A stretch of 7,385 nt of DNA from Deltaproteobacteria bacterium (GTDB lineage Bacteria > Desulfobacterota > B13-G15): NCBI GenBank assembly GCA_003646705.1, contig QMLK01000042.1, positions 1-7,385 of the forward strand, in the 5' to 3' direction. The notes under the pieces are model-generated. The model was not told the DNA's origin, ran no database searches, and saw only the letters and a program-made list of their open reading frames with translations. Position 1 is the stretch's first letter, and each line of letters opens with the position of its first letter. Shown here in pieces: positions 1 through 6,598 of this stretch. The translations under genes were made by a program, and so were the position numbers.

Positions 1-1
1 A

Positions 2-40
2 CGGCGAGGGGTCCTCGATATGATCTCCATGGGCTCCTAA
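2..40 (+). CDS. C-terminal tail of an unidentified upstream gene (partial, runs off the left edge)
   Basis: A reading frame is open from the left edge and ends at TAA 38-40, giving the last 12 residues RRGVLDMISMGS. The next gene starts with GTG one base after this stop, the same tight packing seen through the rest of the operon, so this is probably the end of the preceding operon gene. Twelve residues are too few to assign a family, and I do not recognise them. The frame could also be open by chance. Confidence 0.4.
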   Translation, partial: RRGVLDMISMGS

Positions 41-41
41 G

Positions 42-1115
42 GTGGCGCAGGTCTCGGTGGTCAGGTGTCAGGACTATCACTACCCTCGGGTGAGGGAGGC
101 GGTGGAGCGGGCCCTTGAGCCCCTGGGGGGCATGGGGGCCTTCGTCAAGGAGGGCCAAGGGGTGCTGATCAAGCCCAACCTCCTTCAGGCCTCCCCACCG
201 GAGAAGGGGGTCACCACCCATCCAGCGGTGGTCCGGGCGGTGGTGGAGCTCGTGGCAGAGGCCGGGGGCAGGCCCATGATCGGAGACAGTCCCGCCATCG
301 GCCCCCTCCGCCGCGTGCTGTCCCGCACGGGGATGGAGGCCGTGGCCCGGCAGACCGGGGCTGAGCTCGTGGACTTCTCCGATGTGGTGGAGGTCAAGCC
401 TCCAGAGGGGCCCTTTCGGCGCATTGAGGTCGCCCGGGCGGCCCTCAAGGCGGAGGTGGTGATCAGCCTCCCCAAGCTCAAGACCCACTCCATGATGGTG
501 ATGACCCTCGGGGTGAAGAACCTCTTCGGCTCCATCCCCGGCTTCAGGAAGGCCTCCTGGCACCTCAAGGCCGGGACCGATAGGGTGGCCTTCGCGGCCC
601 TGTTGCTCGAGGTCTGCCTCGCGGTGAGGCCCGCCTTGACGGTCATGGACGGGGTGGTGGCCATGGAAGGGGAAGGTCCCAACACCGGCGACCTGAGGCC
701 CCTCGGGGCCATCCTGGCCTCCCGGGACCCCCTGGCCCTGGACCGCGCCGTGATGGAGGCCCTGGGCCTTCCTCCGGAGGGTTTGCCCGTCCTCGGGGTG
801 GCCCGCCAATGGGGCCTCTGGCCCGAGGTGCAACTGGAGGGCGAGCCCTTACGGGTGGAGGGCTTCCGCCTGCCGAAGGGGGCCGACCTGACCTGGGGGC
901 TTCCCTCCTTCGTCAAAGGGCCCTTGAGGAGGTGGTTCCTGCCCAAGCCGAGGGTGGACCAAAGGATCTGCAGGGCCTGTGGCCTCTGCGTGGAGGCCTG
1001 TCCCCCCAAAGCGATGGAGATGAGGGGAGAGAGGGTGGAGATCGACTACGGCCGCTGCATCAGGTGTTATTGCTGTCAGGAGGTCTGCCCCGAGGGGGCC
1101 ATAGAGCTGAGATGA
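42..1115 (+). CDS. DUF362 domain protein with C-terminal two-[4Fe-4S] ferredoxin domain
   Basis: The 357-residue product has two parts. Residues about 1-290 are a DUF362 domain, recognisable from KPNLL near residue 45, the GDSPAIG segment near 81-87, and the ISLPKLKTH...GVKNLFGSIPG segment around 141-167. Residues about 305-357 are a bacterial ferredoxin-type domain with two CxxCxxCxxxCP motifs, at C310/C313/C316/C320 and C339/C342/C345/C349, each expected to hold a [4Fe-4S] cluster. No signal peptide or membrane segment is seen, so it is probably cytoplasmic. DUF362 has no firmly established biochemical role; the ferredoxin tail implies electron transfer. GTG at 42 is the only start available, because an in-frame TGA lies at 21-23; the ribosome site is weak, suggesting coupling to the gene before. 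It overlaps truA by four bases. Family assignment is strong, function open. Confidence 0.88.
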   Translation: MAQVSVVRCQDYHYPRVREAVERALEPLGGMGAFVKEGQGVLIKPNLLQASPPEKGVTTHPAVVRAVVELVAEAGGRPMIGDSPAIGPLRRVLSRTGMEAVARQTGAELVDFSDVVEVKPPEGPFRRIEVARAALKAEVVISLPKLKTHSMMVMTLGVKNLFGSIPGFRKASWHLKAGTDRVAFAALLLEVCLAVRPALTVMDGVVAMEGEGPNTGDLRPLGAILASRDPLALDRAVMEALGLPPEGLPVLGVARQWGLWPEVQLEGEPLRVEGFRLPKGADLTWGLPSFVKGPLRRWFLPKPRVDQRICRACGLCVEACPPKAMEMRGERVEIDYGRCIRCYCCQEVCPEGAIELR

Positions 1116-1849
1116 GGAACCTGAAGCTGTTGATCGAGTACGACGGGACCCACTTTCACGGTTGGCAGGTCCAGCCGGAGCTGCGGACGGTCCAGGGGGT
1201 GATGCAGGAGGTCATCGCCCGGGTGGTGGGCCATCAGGTGCGGCTCATCGGTGCGAGCCGCACCGATCGGGGGGTTCATGCCTTGGGGCAGGTGGCCAAC
1301 TTCCGGACCACCAGTACCCTGCCTCCCTCCACCCTCCAGAGGGCCTTCAACGCCCTGCTGCCCGGGGATGTGGTGGTCAAGGCCGTCGAGGAGGTACCGC
1401 CGAGGTTTCACGCCCGATTCAGCGCCACCGGGAAGGTCTACGAGTACCGGTTGCTGCTGTCCCCCTGGCCTTCGGCCATCCTCAGGCACTTCTGTTGGCA
1501 TCTGCCTGAGCACCTCGACCTCGATGCCATGAGGGAGTGCTGTAAGCTCCTCCTCGGGGTCCACGACTTCTCCAGCTTTCAGTTGAGCAGTTCGGACACC
1601 CGTCACCCCTTTCGGGAGGTCCGCCGGGCGGAGGTGCTGGAGCGATCCCCGGGCCACGTGGTGGTCACCCTCGAGGCCAATGCCTTTCTGCGGGGCATGG
1701 TGAGGAGCATCGTCGGTACCCTGGTGGACGTGGGCAGGGGCCGCATAAGCCCCGAGGGCTTCCGGGAGATCATGGAGGCCCAGGACCGCAGCCGCGCCAG
1801 CCCCACCGCCCCTCCCCATGGACTCTTCCTCCTGGAGGTGAAGTATTGA
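1112..1849 (+). CDS. truA: tRNA pseudouridine(38-40) synthase TruA
   Basis: TruA isomerises uridine to pseudouridine at positions 38, 39 and 40 of the anticodon arm of many tRNAs, acting as a cytoplasmic homodimer. The 245-residue product starts with LLIEYDGTHFHGWQVQP. It carries the catalytic motif RTDRGVHA with the nucleophilic aspartate at D52, the FSATGKVYEYRL segment with the conserved active-site tyrosine (probably Y110), HDFSSFQ at 151-157, and AFLRGMVRSIVGTLVDVGRG near 191-210 with the conserved arginine R194. The length is normal for the family. The frame stays open far upstream (to 809), but those codons are the shadow of the DUF362 gene; homology begins exactly at ATG 1112. That ATG overlaps the preceding TGA as ATGA, and only a distant GAGGGGG lies upstream, so translation is probably coupled. 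It overlaps sfsA by four bases. Confidence 0.96.
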   Translation: MRNLKLLIEYDGTHFHGWQVQPELRTVQGVMQEVIARVVGHQVRLIGASRTDRGVHALGQVANFRTTSTLPPSTLQRAFNALLPGDVVVKAVEEVPPRFHARFSATGKVYEYRLLLSPWPSAILRHFCWHLPEHLDLDAMRECCKLLLGVHDFSSFQLSSSDTRHPFREVRRAEVLERSPGHVVVTLEANAFLRGMVRSIVGTLVDVGRGRISPEGFREIMEAQDRSRASPTAPPHGLFLLEVKY

Positions 1850-2535
1850 GGGGCGGCTTCGTCGAGGGCGTCTTCTTAAGGCGCCTCAACCGCTTCCTCG
1901 TCCAGGTGCAGGTCCAGGGGCGACTCGAGGAGGCCTTCTTGCCCAACTCAGGCCGGCTTGAGGAGCTCCTGGTGCCGGGCAATCGGGCCCTGCTGAGGGT
2001 GGTGGGCCCTCAGAGGGGCAGGAGGACCAGCCTCGACCTCTGGGGGATCTTCACGGGTAGGATCTGGGTCTGCGTGGACTCCCGGATGGCCAACGAGCTG
2101 CTGCCCGAGGCGGTGAGGGAGGGCCTCATCGGTCCCCTTAAGGGGGTCGATGAGCTGCAGAGGGAGGTCCCCTTCGAGGGGCGGCGACTTGACTTTTTGG
2201 CCTCCAAGGGTGTAGAAAGCCACTGGGTGGAAGCAAAATCGGTGACGTTGGTGGAAGGGGGGAAGGCCCTCTTCCCCGATGCCCCTACCGAGCGGGGGAG
2301 GGAGCACGTGGTGCTCCTGAGGGAGATCGTAAAGAGGGGGGAGAGGGCCGGTATAGTCTTCATGGTCTTGCGAGAGGATGCCGAGGGTTTCTCCCCCCAC
2401 TGGGTGAGGGATCCCCTCTTCGCTGAAGCCCTCAAGGAATCCGTGAAGGAGGGAGTGTGGGTCTGGGCCCTGCGCTTCAGGGTGGGCCGAGGGAGGTTAT
2501 TCGGCGCTGAACCCATTCCGGTGGAGCTCGGATGA
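1846..2535 (+). CDS. sfsA: SfsA family DNA/RNA nuclease (sugar fermentation stimulation protein homologue)
   Basis: The 229-residue product matches SfsA along its whole length: FLRRLNRFLVQVQV at the start, FLPNSGRLEELLVPG (residues 31-45), VDSRMANELLPEAV (78-90), REVPFEGRRLDFL (106-118), the signature EAKSVTLVEGGKALFPDAPTERG (129-151), and DPLFAEAL near 189-196. The family combines an N-terminal OB-like part with a PD-(D/E)xK-type nuclease core; D116, E129 and K131 fit the catalytic D...ExK pattern. The ExK core reads EAK, where many homologues have EVK. E. coli SfsA was first described as a factor affecting maltose metabolism; nuclease naming is more recent, and the physiological role is unclear. 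The start is TTG 1846, overlapping the truA stop as TTGA, with a strong GGAGGTG at 1834-1840 five bases upstream. The stop overlaps korD as ATGA. Confidence 0.93.
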   Translation: MRGGFVEGVFLRRLNRFLVQVQVQGRLEEAFLPNSGRLEELLVPGNRALLRVVGPQRGRRTSLDLWGIFTGRIWVCVDSRMANELLPEAVREGLIGPLKGVDELQREVPFEGRRLDFLASKGVESHWVEAKSVTLVEGGKALFPDAPTERGREHVVLLREIVKRGERAGIVFMVLREDAEGFSPHWVRDPLFAEALKESVKEGVWVWALRFRVGRGRLFGAEPIPVELG

Positions 2536-2744
2536 AGAAGTCCTACTACATAGATATCTACGAGGCTTGGTGTAAGAGGTGCGGGATCTGTGTGGCCTTC
2601 TGTCCCAAGGAGGTCCTCGCCAAGGACGAGAGGGGGTATCCTCGACCGGCCAACCTCGGCGCCTGTACGGGCTGCAAGTGGTGTGAGCTGAGGTGTCCGG
2701 ACTTCGCCATCGCAGTGCTGGAGGAGGACCATGGCCAAGGTTGA
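2532..2744 (+). CDS. korD: 2-oxoacid (2-oxoglutarate) ferredoxin oxidoreductase, delta subunit, two-[4Fe-4S] ferredoxin
   Basis: This 70-residue ferredoxin-like subunit has two cluster motifs, CKRCGICVAFCP (C14, C17, C20, C24) and CTGCKWCELRCP (C45, C48, C51, C55), each predicted to bind a [4Fe-4S] cluster. The aromatic N-terminus (MKKSYYIDIYEAWC) and the position directly before the alpha subunit match KorD/OorD, which passes electrons from the catalytic beta subunit to an external ferredoxin or other acceptor. ATG 2532 overlaps the sfsA stop as ATGA; GGTGGAG ends about seven bases upstream. Its 3' end overlaps korA by 14 bases. The gene order delta-alpha-beta-gamma is that of the oorDABC type. 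Substrate choice cannot be read from this subunit. Confidence 0.92.
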   Translation: MKKSYYIDIYEAWCKRCGICVAFCPKEVLAKDERGYPRPANLGACTGCKWCELRCPDFAIAVLEEDHGQG

Positions 2745-3867
2745 GAAGTTGCTCCAGGGCAACGAGGCGGTGGTGGAAGGGGCCATTGCCGCTGGGTGCC
2801 GTTTTTACGCCGGCTACCCCATCACCCCCTCCACGGAGATCGCCGAGCGGATGGCCTGGAGGTTGCCCCAGGTAGGGGGGATCTTCATCCAGATGGAGGA
2901 CGAGCTGGCGAGCATAGCCGCCGTCATCGGGGCCTCCCTGGCGGGGGCGAAGGCGATGACCGCCACCTCTGGCCCCGGCTTCTCCCTGATGCAGGAGAAC
3001 ATCGGCTTCGCCTGCGAGGCCGAGGTCCCCTGTGTGGTGGTGGACGTGATGCGGGGAGGGCCGAGCACGGGGCTCCCGACCATGCCGTCGCAAGGCGATG
3101 TGATGCAAGCCCGTTGGGGGACCCATGGCGACCACCCCGTCATCGTGCTCTCGGCCTCCTCGGTGCCGGAGTGCTTCTGGATGACGGTGAGGGCCTTCAA
3201 CCTTTCGGAGAAGTACCGCACCCCGGTGATCCTGCTGCTGGACGAGGTGGTGGGGCACATGCGGGAGAAGGTGGTGCTGCCCGACCCCAAGGACGTGGAG
3301 GTGGTCGATCGTCCGCGTCCCACCATGCCGCCCGAGTGGTACATCCCCTATGCCGACACCCCTTCGGGGGTGCCTCCCATGGCCCCCTTCGGGGAGGGGT
3401 ATCGGTACCACGTCACCGGGCTCATCCACGACGTGAGGGGCTTCCCTACCTCTCGGCCGGACGAGATAGGCCCCTTTATGGAGCGCCTCTTCAGGAAGAT
3501 CAGCGCCAACTTCCCCGAGATCCATCTCTCGGAGGAGTTCGAGACCTCCGATGCCGAGGTGGTGGTGATCGCCTATGGGTGCGTGGCCCGCTCGGCCAAG
3601 AGGGCGGTGAAGGAGGCCAGGGAGAGAGGGATCAAGGCGGGGCTCCTGAAGTTGCTGACCCTTTGGCCCTTCGAGCGGCCGGCTGTGGAGCGGCTGGCCG
3701 AGAAGGCCAAGGTGCTGCTGGTCCCCGAGATGAACATGGGCCAGATCTCCCGCGAGGTGAAGAGGGTCAACCAGGGCAGGAGCCGCGTGGTGACCCTCAA
3801 CAAGGTGGACGGCACCTTGATTACCCCCGGGGAGATCGTGGAGAAGATGGAGGAGGCCTTGGGATGA
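2731..3867 (+). CDS. korA: 2-oxoacid (probably 2-oxoglutarate) ferredoxin oxidoreductase, alpha subunit
   Basis: KorA pairs with KorB to convert a 2-oxoacid plus CoA to acyl-CoA and CO2 with reduction of ferredoxin; the reaction can run in reverse as a carboxylation in reductive pathways. The 378-residue chain has the pyruvate:ferredoxin-oxidoreductase-like domain I with GNEAVVEGAIAAGCRFYAGYPITPSTE (residues 10-36), including the YPITP substrate loop at 29-33, MEDELASIAAVIGAS (55-69, with E58 the likely thiamine-contacting glutamate), TSGPGFSLMQE (79-89) and RGGPSTGLPTMPSQGD (108-123). Domain II follows from about residue 265 and is recognisable by AYGCVARSAKRAVKEAR and PEMNMGQI. ATG 2731 follows GGAGGAGG at 2720-2727. 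It overlaps korD by 14 bases and korB as ATGA. Other 2-oxoacids, such as branched-chain ones, cannot be excluded as substrates. Confidence 0.94.
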   Translation: MAKVEKLLQGNEAVVEGAIAAGCRFYAGYPITPSTEIAERMAWRLPQVGGIFIQMEDELASIAAVIGASLAGAKAMTATSGPGFSLMQENIGFACEAEVPCVVVDVMRGGPSTGLPTMPSQGDVMQARWGTHGDHPVIVLSASSVPECFWMTVRAFNLSEKYRTPVILLLDEVVGHMREKVVLPDPKDVEVVDRPRPTMPPEWYIPYADTPSGVPPMAPFGEGYRYHVTGLIHDVRGFPTSRPDEIGPFMERLFRKISANFPEIHLSEEFETSDAEVVVIAYGCVARSAKRAVKEARERGIKAGLLKLLTLWPFERPAVERLAEKAKVLLVPEMNMGQISREVKRVNQGRSRVVTLNKVDGTLITPGEIVEKMEEALG

Positions 3868-4703
3868 GGGAGATCACGAGGTTGATCCACAAGTACCTGA
3901 GGCACGACAAGAAGTTTCCCCACATCTGGTGCCCGGGCTGCGGCAACGGCATCGTCCTGGGGTCCCTCATCAGGGCGGTGGACAAGATGGGTCTCTCCAA
4001 GGACGAGGTGGTCCTGGTCTCCGGGATAGGGTGCTCGGGTCGGATGCCGGTCTACGTGGACTTCAACACGCTCCATACCACCCATGGTCGGGCCCTGGCC
4101 TTTGCCACGGGGATAAAGCTGGTGAAGCCTCAACTGAAGGTGATCGTGGTCATGGGGGACGGGGACGCCCTGGCCATAGGCGGAAACCACTTCATCCACG
4201 CCGCCCGCAGGAACGTGGATCTGGCGGCCATCATCATCAACAACCACATCTACGGGATGACCGGGGGGCAGTTCTCCCCAACCACCCCTTACGGGATGAG
4301 GGCTACCACGGCTCCGTATCGGAACATCGAGCACGAGCTGAAGATCGCGGAGCTGGCAGCCACCGCAGGGGCGGCCTTCGTGGGCCGGTCCACGGTCTAC
4401 CACGTGAAGCTCCTCGACAACCTCATCGAGCGGGCCATCGAGAAGAAGGGCTTCGGGGTGGTGGAGGTGATGAGTCCGTGCCCCGTCCAGTACGGGCGGC
4501 TCAACCGATTGGGGGACGCGGTGAAGATGATGGAGTGGCAGCGGGACAACACCATATCGGTGGAGAAGGCCAAGGAGCTCCCGCCCGAGGAGCTCGAGGG
4601 CAAGCTCGTCATCGGGGTCCTCGTGGAGAGGGATCTCCCCATCTACCAAGAGGAGTACGAGAAGATCGTAGAGAGGGCCAGAGGCAGTGGAGCGGCGCTA
4701 TGA
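3864..4703 (+). CDS. korB: 2-oxoacid (probably 2-oxoglutarate) ferredoxin oxidoreductase, beta subunit, thiamine diphosphate and [4Fe-4S] binding
   Basis: KorB holds thiamine diphosphate and one [4Fe-4S] cluster. The 279-residue product shows WCPGCGNG (C23, C26), GIGCSGR (C57) and SPCPVQYGR (C206); these four cysteines have the spacing of the beta-subunit cluster ligands in the archaeal 2-oxoacid oxidoreductases. The thiamine/magnesium motif runs from GDGDALAIGGNHF (G98-D99-G100) to INNHIYGMTGGQFSPT (N126/N127). THGRALAFATGIKL at 73-86 is typical of the family. The true start is ATG 3864, although the frame is open much further upstream as a shadow of korA. GGAGGAGG at 3849-3856 lies seven bases before the ATG, and the ATG overlaps the korA stop as ATGA. 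The C-terminal part overlaps korC by 17 bases. All expected cofactor residues are present. Confidence 0.95.
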   Translation: MREITRLIHKYLRHDKKFPHIWCPGCGNGIVLGSLIRAVDKMGLSKDEVVLVSGIGCSGRMPVYVDFNTLHTTHGRALAFATGIKLVKPQLKVIVVMGDGDALAIGGNHFIHAARRNVDLAAIIINNHIYGMTGGQFSPTTPYGMRATTAPYRNIEHELKIAELAATAGAAFVGRSTVYHVKLLDNLIERAIEKKGFGVVEVMSPCPVQYGRLNRLGDAVKMMEWQRDNTISVEKAKELPPEELEGKLVIGVLVERDLPIYQEEYEKIVERARGSGAAL

Positions 4704-5280
4704 GATAAGGCTGAGCGGCTACGGTGGCCAGGGCCTGATCCTCATAGGGATCATCCTGGCCGAGGCGGTGGGCCTTTACGAGGGCAAGCAGGTCGTTCAG
4801 ACCCAGAGCTATGGGCCCGAGGCCCGCGGGGGGGCGAGCCGTTCGGAGTTGGTGGTGAGCGATCAGGAGATCGATTACCCCAAGCCCCTCGGACTCGACC
4901 TCCTTCTGGCTATGAACCAGCAGTCCCTCAACCTTTACTGCGGAGACGTGAAGGAGGGGGGGATTGTGGTGGCCGACTCCACCTTCTGCGACCAGTTCCC
5001 CGTGAGCAGGGTGGTGAAGATCCCCTTCACGCGCTTGGCTCGGGAGCAGTTGGGCAGGGAGATCGTGGCCAACATCATGGCCCTGGGGGCGGTGGGGGCG
5101 GTGAGCGGGATCGTGGGCTTCGAGAGCCTGAAGAAGGCGGTGTTGAACCGGGTCCCCAAGGGCACGGAGGACTTGAACCTGAAGGCCCTCCAGATGGGCT
5201 GGAAGCTGGGGGAGAAGGCGAAGAGGGAACTGGTCAAGGAGGGCAGGGAGGAGTATATTATCAGTGCAGAGGAGCTCTGA
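4687..5280 (+). CDS. korC: 2-oxoacid (probably 2-oxoglutarate) ferredoxin oxidoreductase, gamma subunit
   Basis: The 197-residue product is the separate gamma subunit (pyruvate:ferredoxin oxidoreductase domain III-like) that completes the KorDABC enzyme. It opens with RLSGYGGQGLILIGIILAEA (residues 8-27), where GYGGQG is the family hallmark, followed by YGPEARGGASRSELVVSD (42-59) and a MALGAVGAVSGIVG segment near residues 134-147. No membrane segments are expected; the complex is soluble. GTG 4687 is chosen because the hallmark begins almost at once and the only later ATG choices would cut into the conserved core. A purine-rich GAGAGG lies upstream, and the start sits inside the end of korB (17-base overlap). 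Ten bases separate its TGA from the prfB start, and those bases contain the prfB ribosome-binding site. Confidence 0.93.
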   Translation: MERRYEIRLSGYGGQGLILIGIILAEAVGLYEGKQVVQTQSYGPEARGGASRSELVVSDQEIDYPKPLGLDLLLAMNQQSLNLYCGDVKEGGIVVADSTFCDQFPVSRVVKIPFTRLAREQLGREIVANIMALGAVGAVSGIVGFESLKKAVLNRVPKGTEDLNLKALQMGWKLGEKAKRELVKEGREEYIISAEEL

Positions 5281-5285
5281 GGAGG
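5281..5285 (+). promoter_or_regulatory. Ribosome-binding site that fixes the prfB start
   Basis: GGAGG stands five bases before ATG 5291. It supports a short first reading frame (5291-5359) that is easily overlooked because it ends in UGA after 23 codons. Without this site, the frame after the shift would have no start near its conserved N-terminal sequence. Confidence 0.75.
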
Positions 5286-5290
5286 TCGAG

Positions 5291-6389
5291 ATGTTGGAGG
5301 AACTCAAGGAGAAGCTGCAGGACTTGAAGAGGCGTATCTCCCTGTTGGGAGGGCGTCTTTGACCCCGCGGGGAAGCGGGCTCGGATCGCCGAGATAGAAA
5401 AGGAAGAGGCCAGACCTGACTTCTGGGCCGACCACCAAAAGGCGCAGAAGGTCCTCCAAGAGAAGGGCAACCTCGAAAAGCTCATAGAGCGGTGGGACCA
5501 GCTCCAGCGGGAGGTGGAGGAGGTAGAGGTCCTGTTGGAGCTGGCCGAGGAGGATCGGGAATCCTTGGAGGAGGCCACCGAGAGGCTCGAGCTCCTGGCC
5601 AAGGACGTCCGGAAGTGGGAGCTCGAGCAGCTCTTCGCGGAGCCGGAGGACGCCTCCAACGCCTTCGTCAGCATCAACGCCGGGGCCGGGGGTACCGAGG
5701 CCCAGGACTGGGCCGAGATGCTCCTGAGGATGTACCTCCGGTGGGCCGAGGGCAGGGGGTTCAAGACGGAGGTGGTGGACCTGCTCCCCGGGGAGGAGGC
5801 GGGTATAAAGAGCGTGACCTTCCTGGTGAAGGGCGACTACGCCTACGGCTACCTGAAGGGGGAGGCGGGGGTCCATCGGTTGGTGAGGATCTCGCCCTTT
5901 GACGCCAGCAGGCGGCGCCATACCTCCTTCGCCTCGGTCTCGGTCTTCCCCGAGACCCCTGAGGATGTGGTCATAGAGATAAGGGATTCGGACCTCAAGA
6001 TAGAGACCTTCCGCTCCAGCGGCCCTGGAGGACAGCACGTCAACAAGACCGAGTCGGCCGTCCGGATCACTCACTTGCCCACCGGGATCGTGGTCCAATG
6101 CCAGAACGAGAGGTCTCAACATCAGAACAGGGCCATGGCCCTGAAGATCCTGAAGGCCCAGCTCTACGACCTGGAGATGCAGAAACGGGCCAAGCAGCGG
6201 GAGGAGATCTACAAGAACCAGAAGGAGATCGCCTGGGGAAGTCAGATCCGCTCCTACGTACTTCACCCTTACAAGCTTGTGAAGGATCACAGGACGGGCC
6301 TGGAGAGGGGAGACGCCGAGAGGGTCCTGGACGGGGACCTGGACCCCTTCATAGAGGCCTACCTCTTCGAGGGAGGGGCCACGGCTTGA
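5291..6389 (+). CDS. prfB: Peptide chain release factor 2 (RF2), expressed by programmed +1 frameshift
   Basis: RF2 recognises UAA and UGA and triggers release of the finished peptide at the ribosome. The coding path is 5291-5359 joined to 5361-6389, skipping T5360, which gives 23 + 342 = 365 residues, the same length as E. coli RF2. The first frame encodes MLEELKEKLQDLKRRISLLGGRL and then meets TGA 5360-5362; after the shift it continues DPAGKRARIAEIEKEEARPDFW, matching the RF2 N-terminal helical domain. Downstream are AGAGGTEAQDWAEMLLRMYLRW, the stop-codon reading tripeptide SPF at 201-203, the catalytic GGQ at 246-248 within SSGPGGQHVNKTESAVR, and QCQNERSQHQNR. The shift gives negative feedback: low RF2 lets ribosomes pause on UGA and slip. 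It is the last gene of the train, ten bases after korC. A start at 5514 would be false, removing about 73 residues. Confidence 0.96.
5348..5363 (+). promoter_or_regulatory. prfB: Programmed +1 ribosomal frameshift site of prfB
   Basis: The sequence reads GGAGGG-CGT-CTT-TGA-C. The internal Shine-Dalgarno-like GGAGGG (5348-5353) is followed by one codon, the slippery CTT (5357-5359), the in-frame TGA (5360-5362) and a C that makes the stop weak. Element order and the three-base spacing equal those of the E. coli prfB site (AGGGGG-TAT-CTT-TGA-C). The leucine tRNA re-pairs from CUU to UUU and translation resumes at GAC 5361, as in E. coli where Asp follows the shift. Homology to RF2 switches frame exactly here, which argues against a sequencing error. 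Confidence 0.95.
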
Positions 6390-6414
6390 CAGCACCTTTC
6401 CCCCTGCGTATCCT
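6386..6414 (+). promoter_or_regulatory. Sigma70-like promoter for tRNA-Phe, starting on the prfB stop codon
   Basis: A perfect -35 box TTGACA (6386-6391) is followed after exactly 17 bases by TATCCT (6409-6414), four of six matches to the -10 consensus. Transcription would begin near 6420-6422, only two to four bases before the mature tRNA end at 6424. The first three bases after T6386 are the TGA of prfB. No terminator separates prfB from this promoter, so read-through from the operon could also supply tRNA precursor. Confidence 0.65.
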
Positions 6415-6423
6415 AAATTCGGT

Positions 6424-6499
<76 letters not shown>

Positions 6500-6516
6500 T
6501 TGCTTTTTTCATTTTG
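6500..6516 (+). terminator. T-rich tail after tRNA-Phe, possible terminator
   Basis: Six T residues (6504-6509) followed by ATTTTG lie eight bases after the acceptor stem. The GC-rich T arm and acceptor stem could act as the upstream helix. There is no separate classical hairpin directly before the T run, so the call is tentative. Confidence 0.35.
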
Positions 6517-6555
6517 TTTAACTTCCATTCGGAGGGCATCACGATACCATTGTCC

Positions 6556-6587
6556 CCTTTGAAGTCGTCTGGAAGACGACCAAAAGG
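6556..6587. repeat. Imperfect inverted repeat (hairpin) between tRNA-Phe and hepT
   Basis: GTCGTCT (6564-6570) and AGACGAC (6574-6580) are perfect complements around a three-base GGA turn. CCTTT (6556-6560) and AAAGG (6583-6587) can add five outer pairs across a 3x2 internal loop. It lies between two convergent transcription units. Neither side has a T run, so it is not a standard intrinsic terminator; it may be a 3'-end stabilising structure or a protein-binding site. Confidence 0.6.
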
Positions 6588-6596
6588 TGATCACCT
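6585..6596. repeat. Perfect 12-base palindrome just after the hepT stop codon
   Basis: AGGTGATCACCT is exactly self-complementary and begins three bases beyond the hepT stop (6599-6601, minus strand). Such dyads are typical of dimeric DNA-binding proteins, but the position downstream of the module rather than at its promoter makes an operator unlikely. It also contains, on the minus strand, an uninterrupted AGGAGGTGATC, a full anti-Shine-Dalgarno complement, with no convincing gene following. Confidence 0.5.
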
Positions 6597-6598
6597 CC

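Noticed and set aside
185..1009. Long antisense frame within the DUF362 gene, and similar long antisense frames in truA, korA, korB and prfB
   Set aside because: High-GC codon bias leaves antisense frames open. The translations are low-complexity and Ser/Arg/Pro/His-rich with no family motifs, while the sense frames carry complete catalytic motifs.
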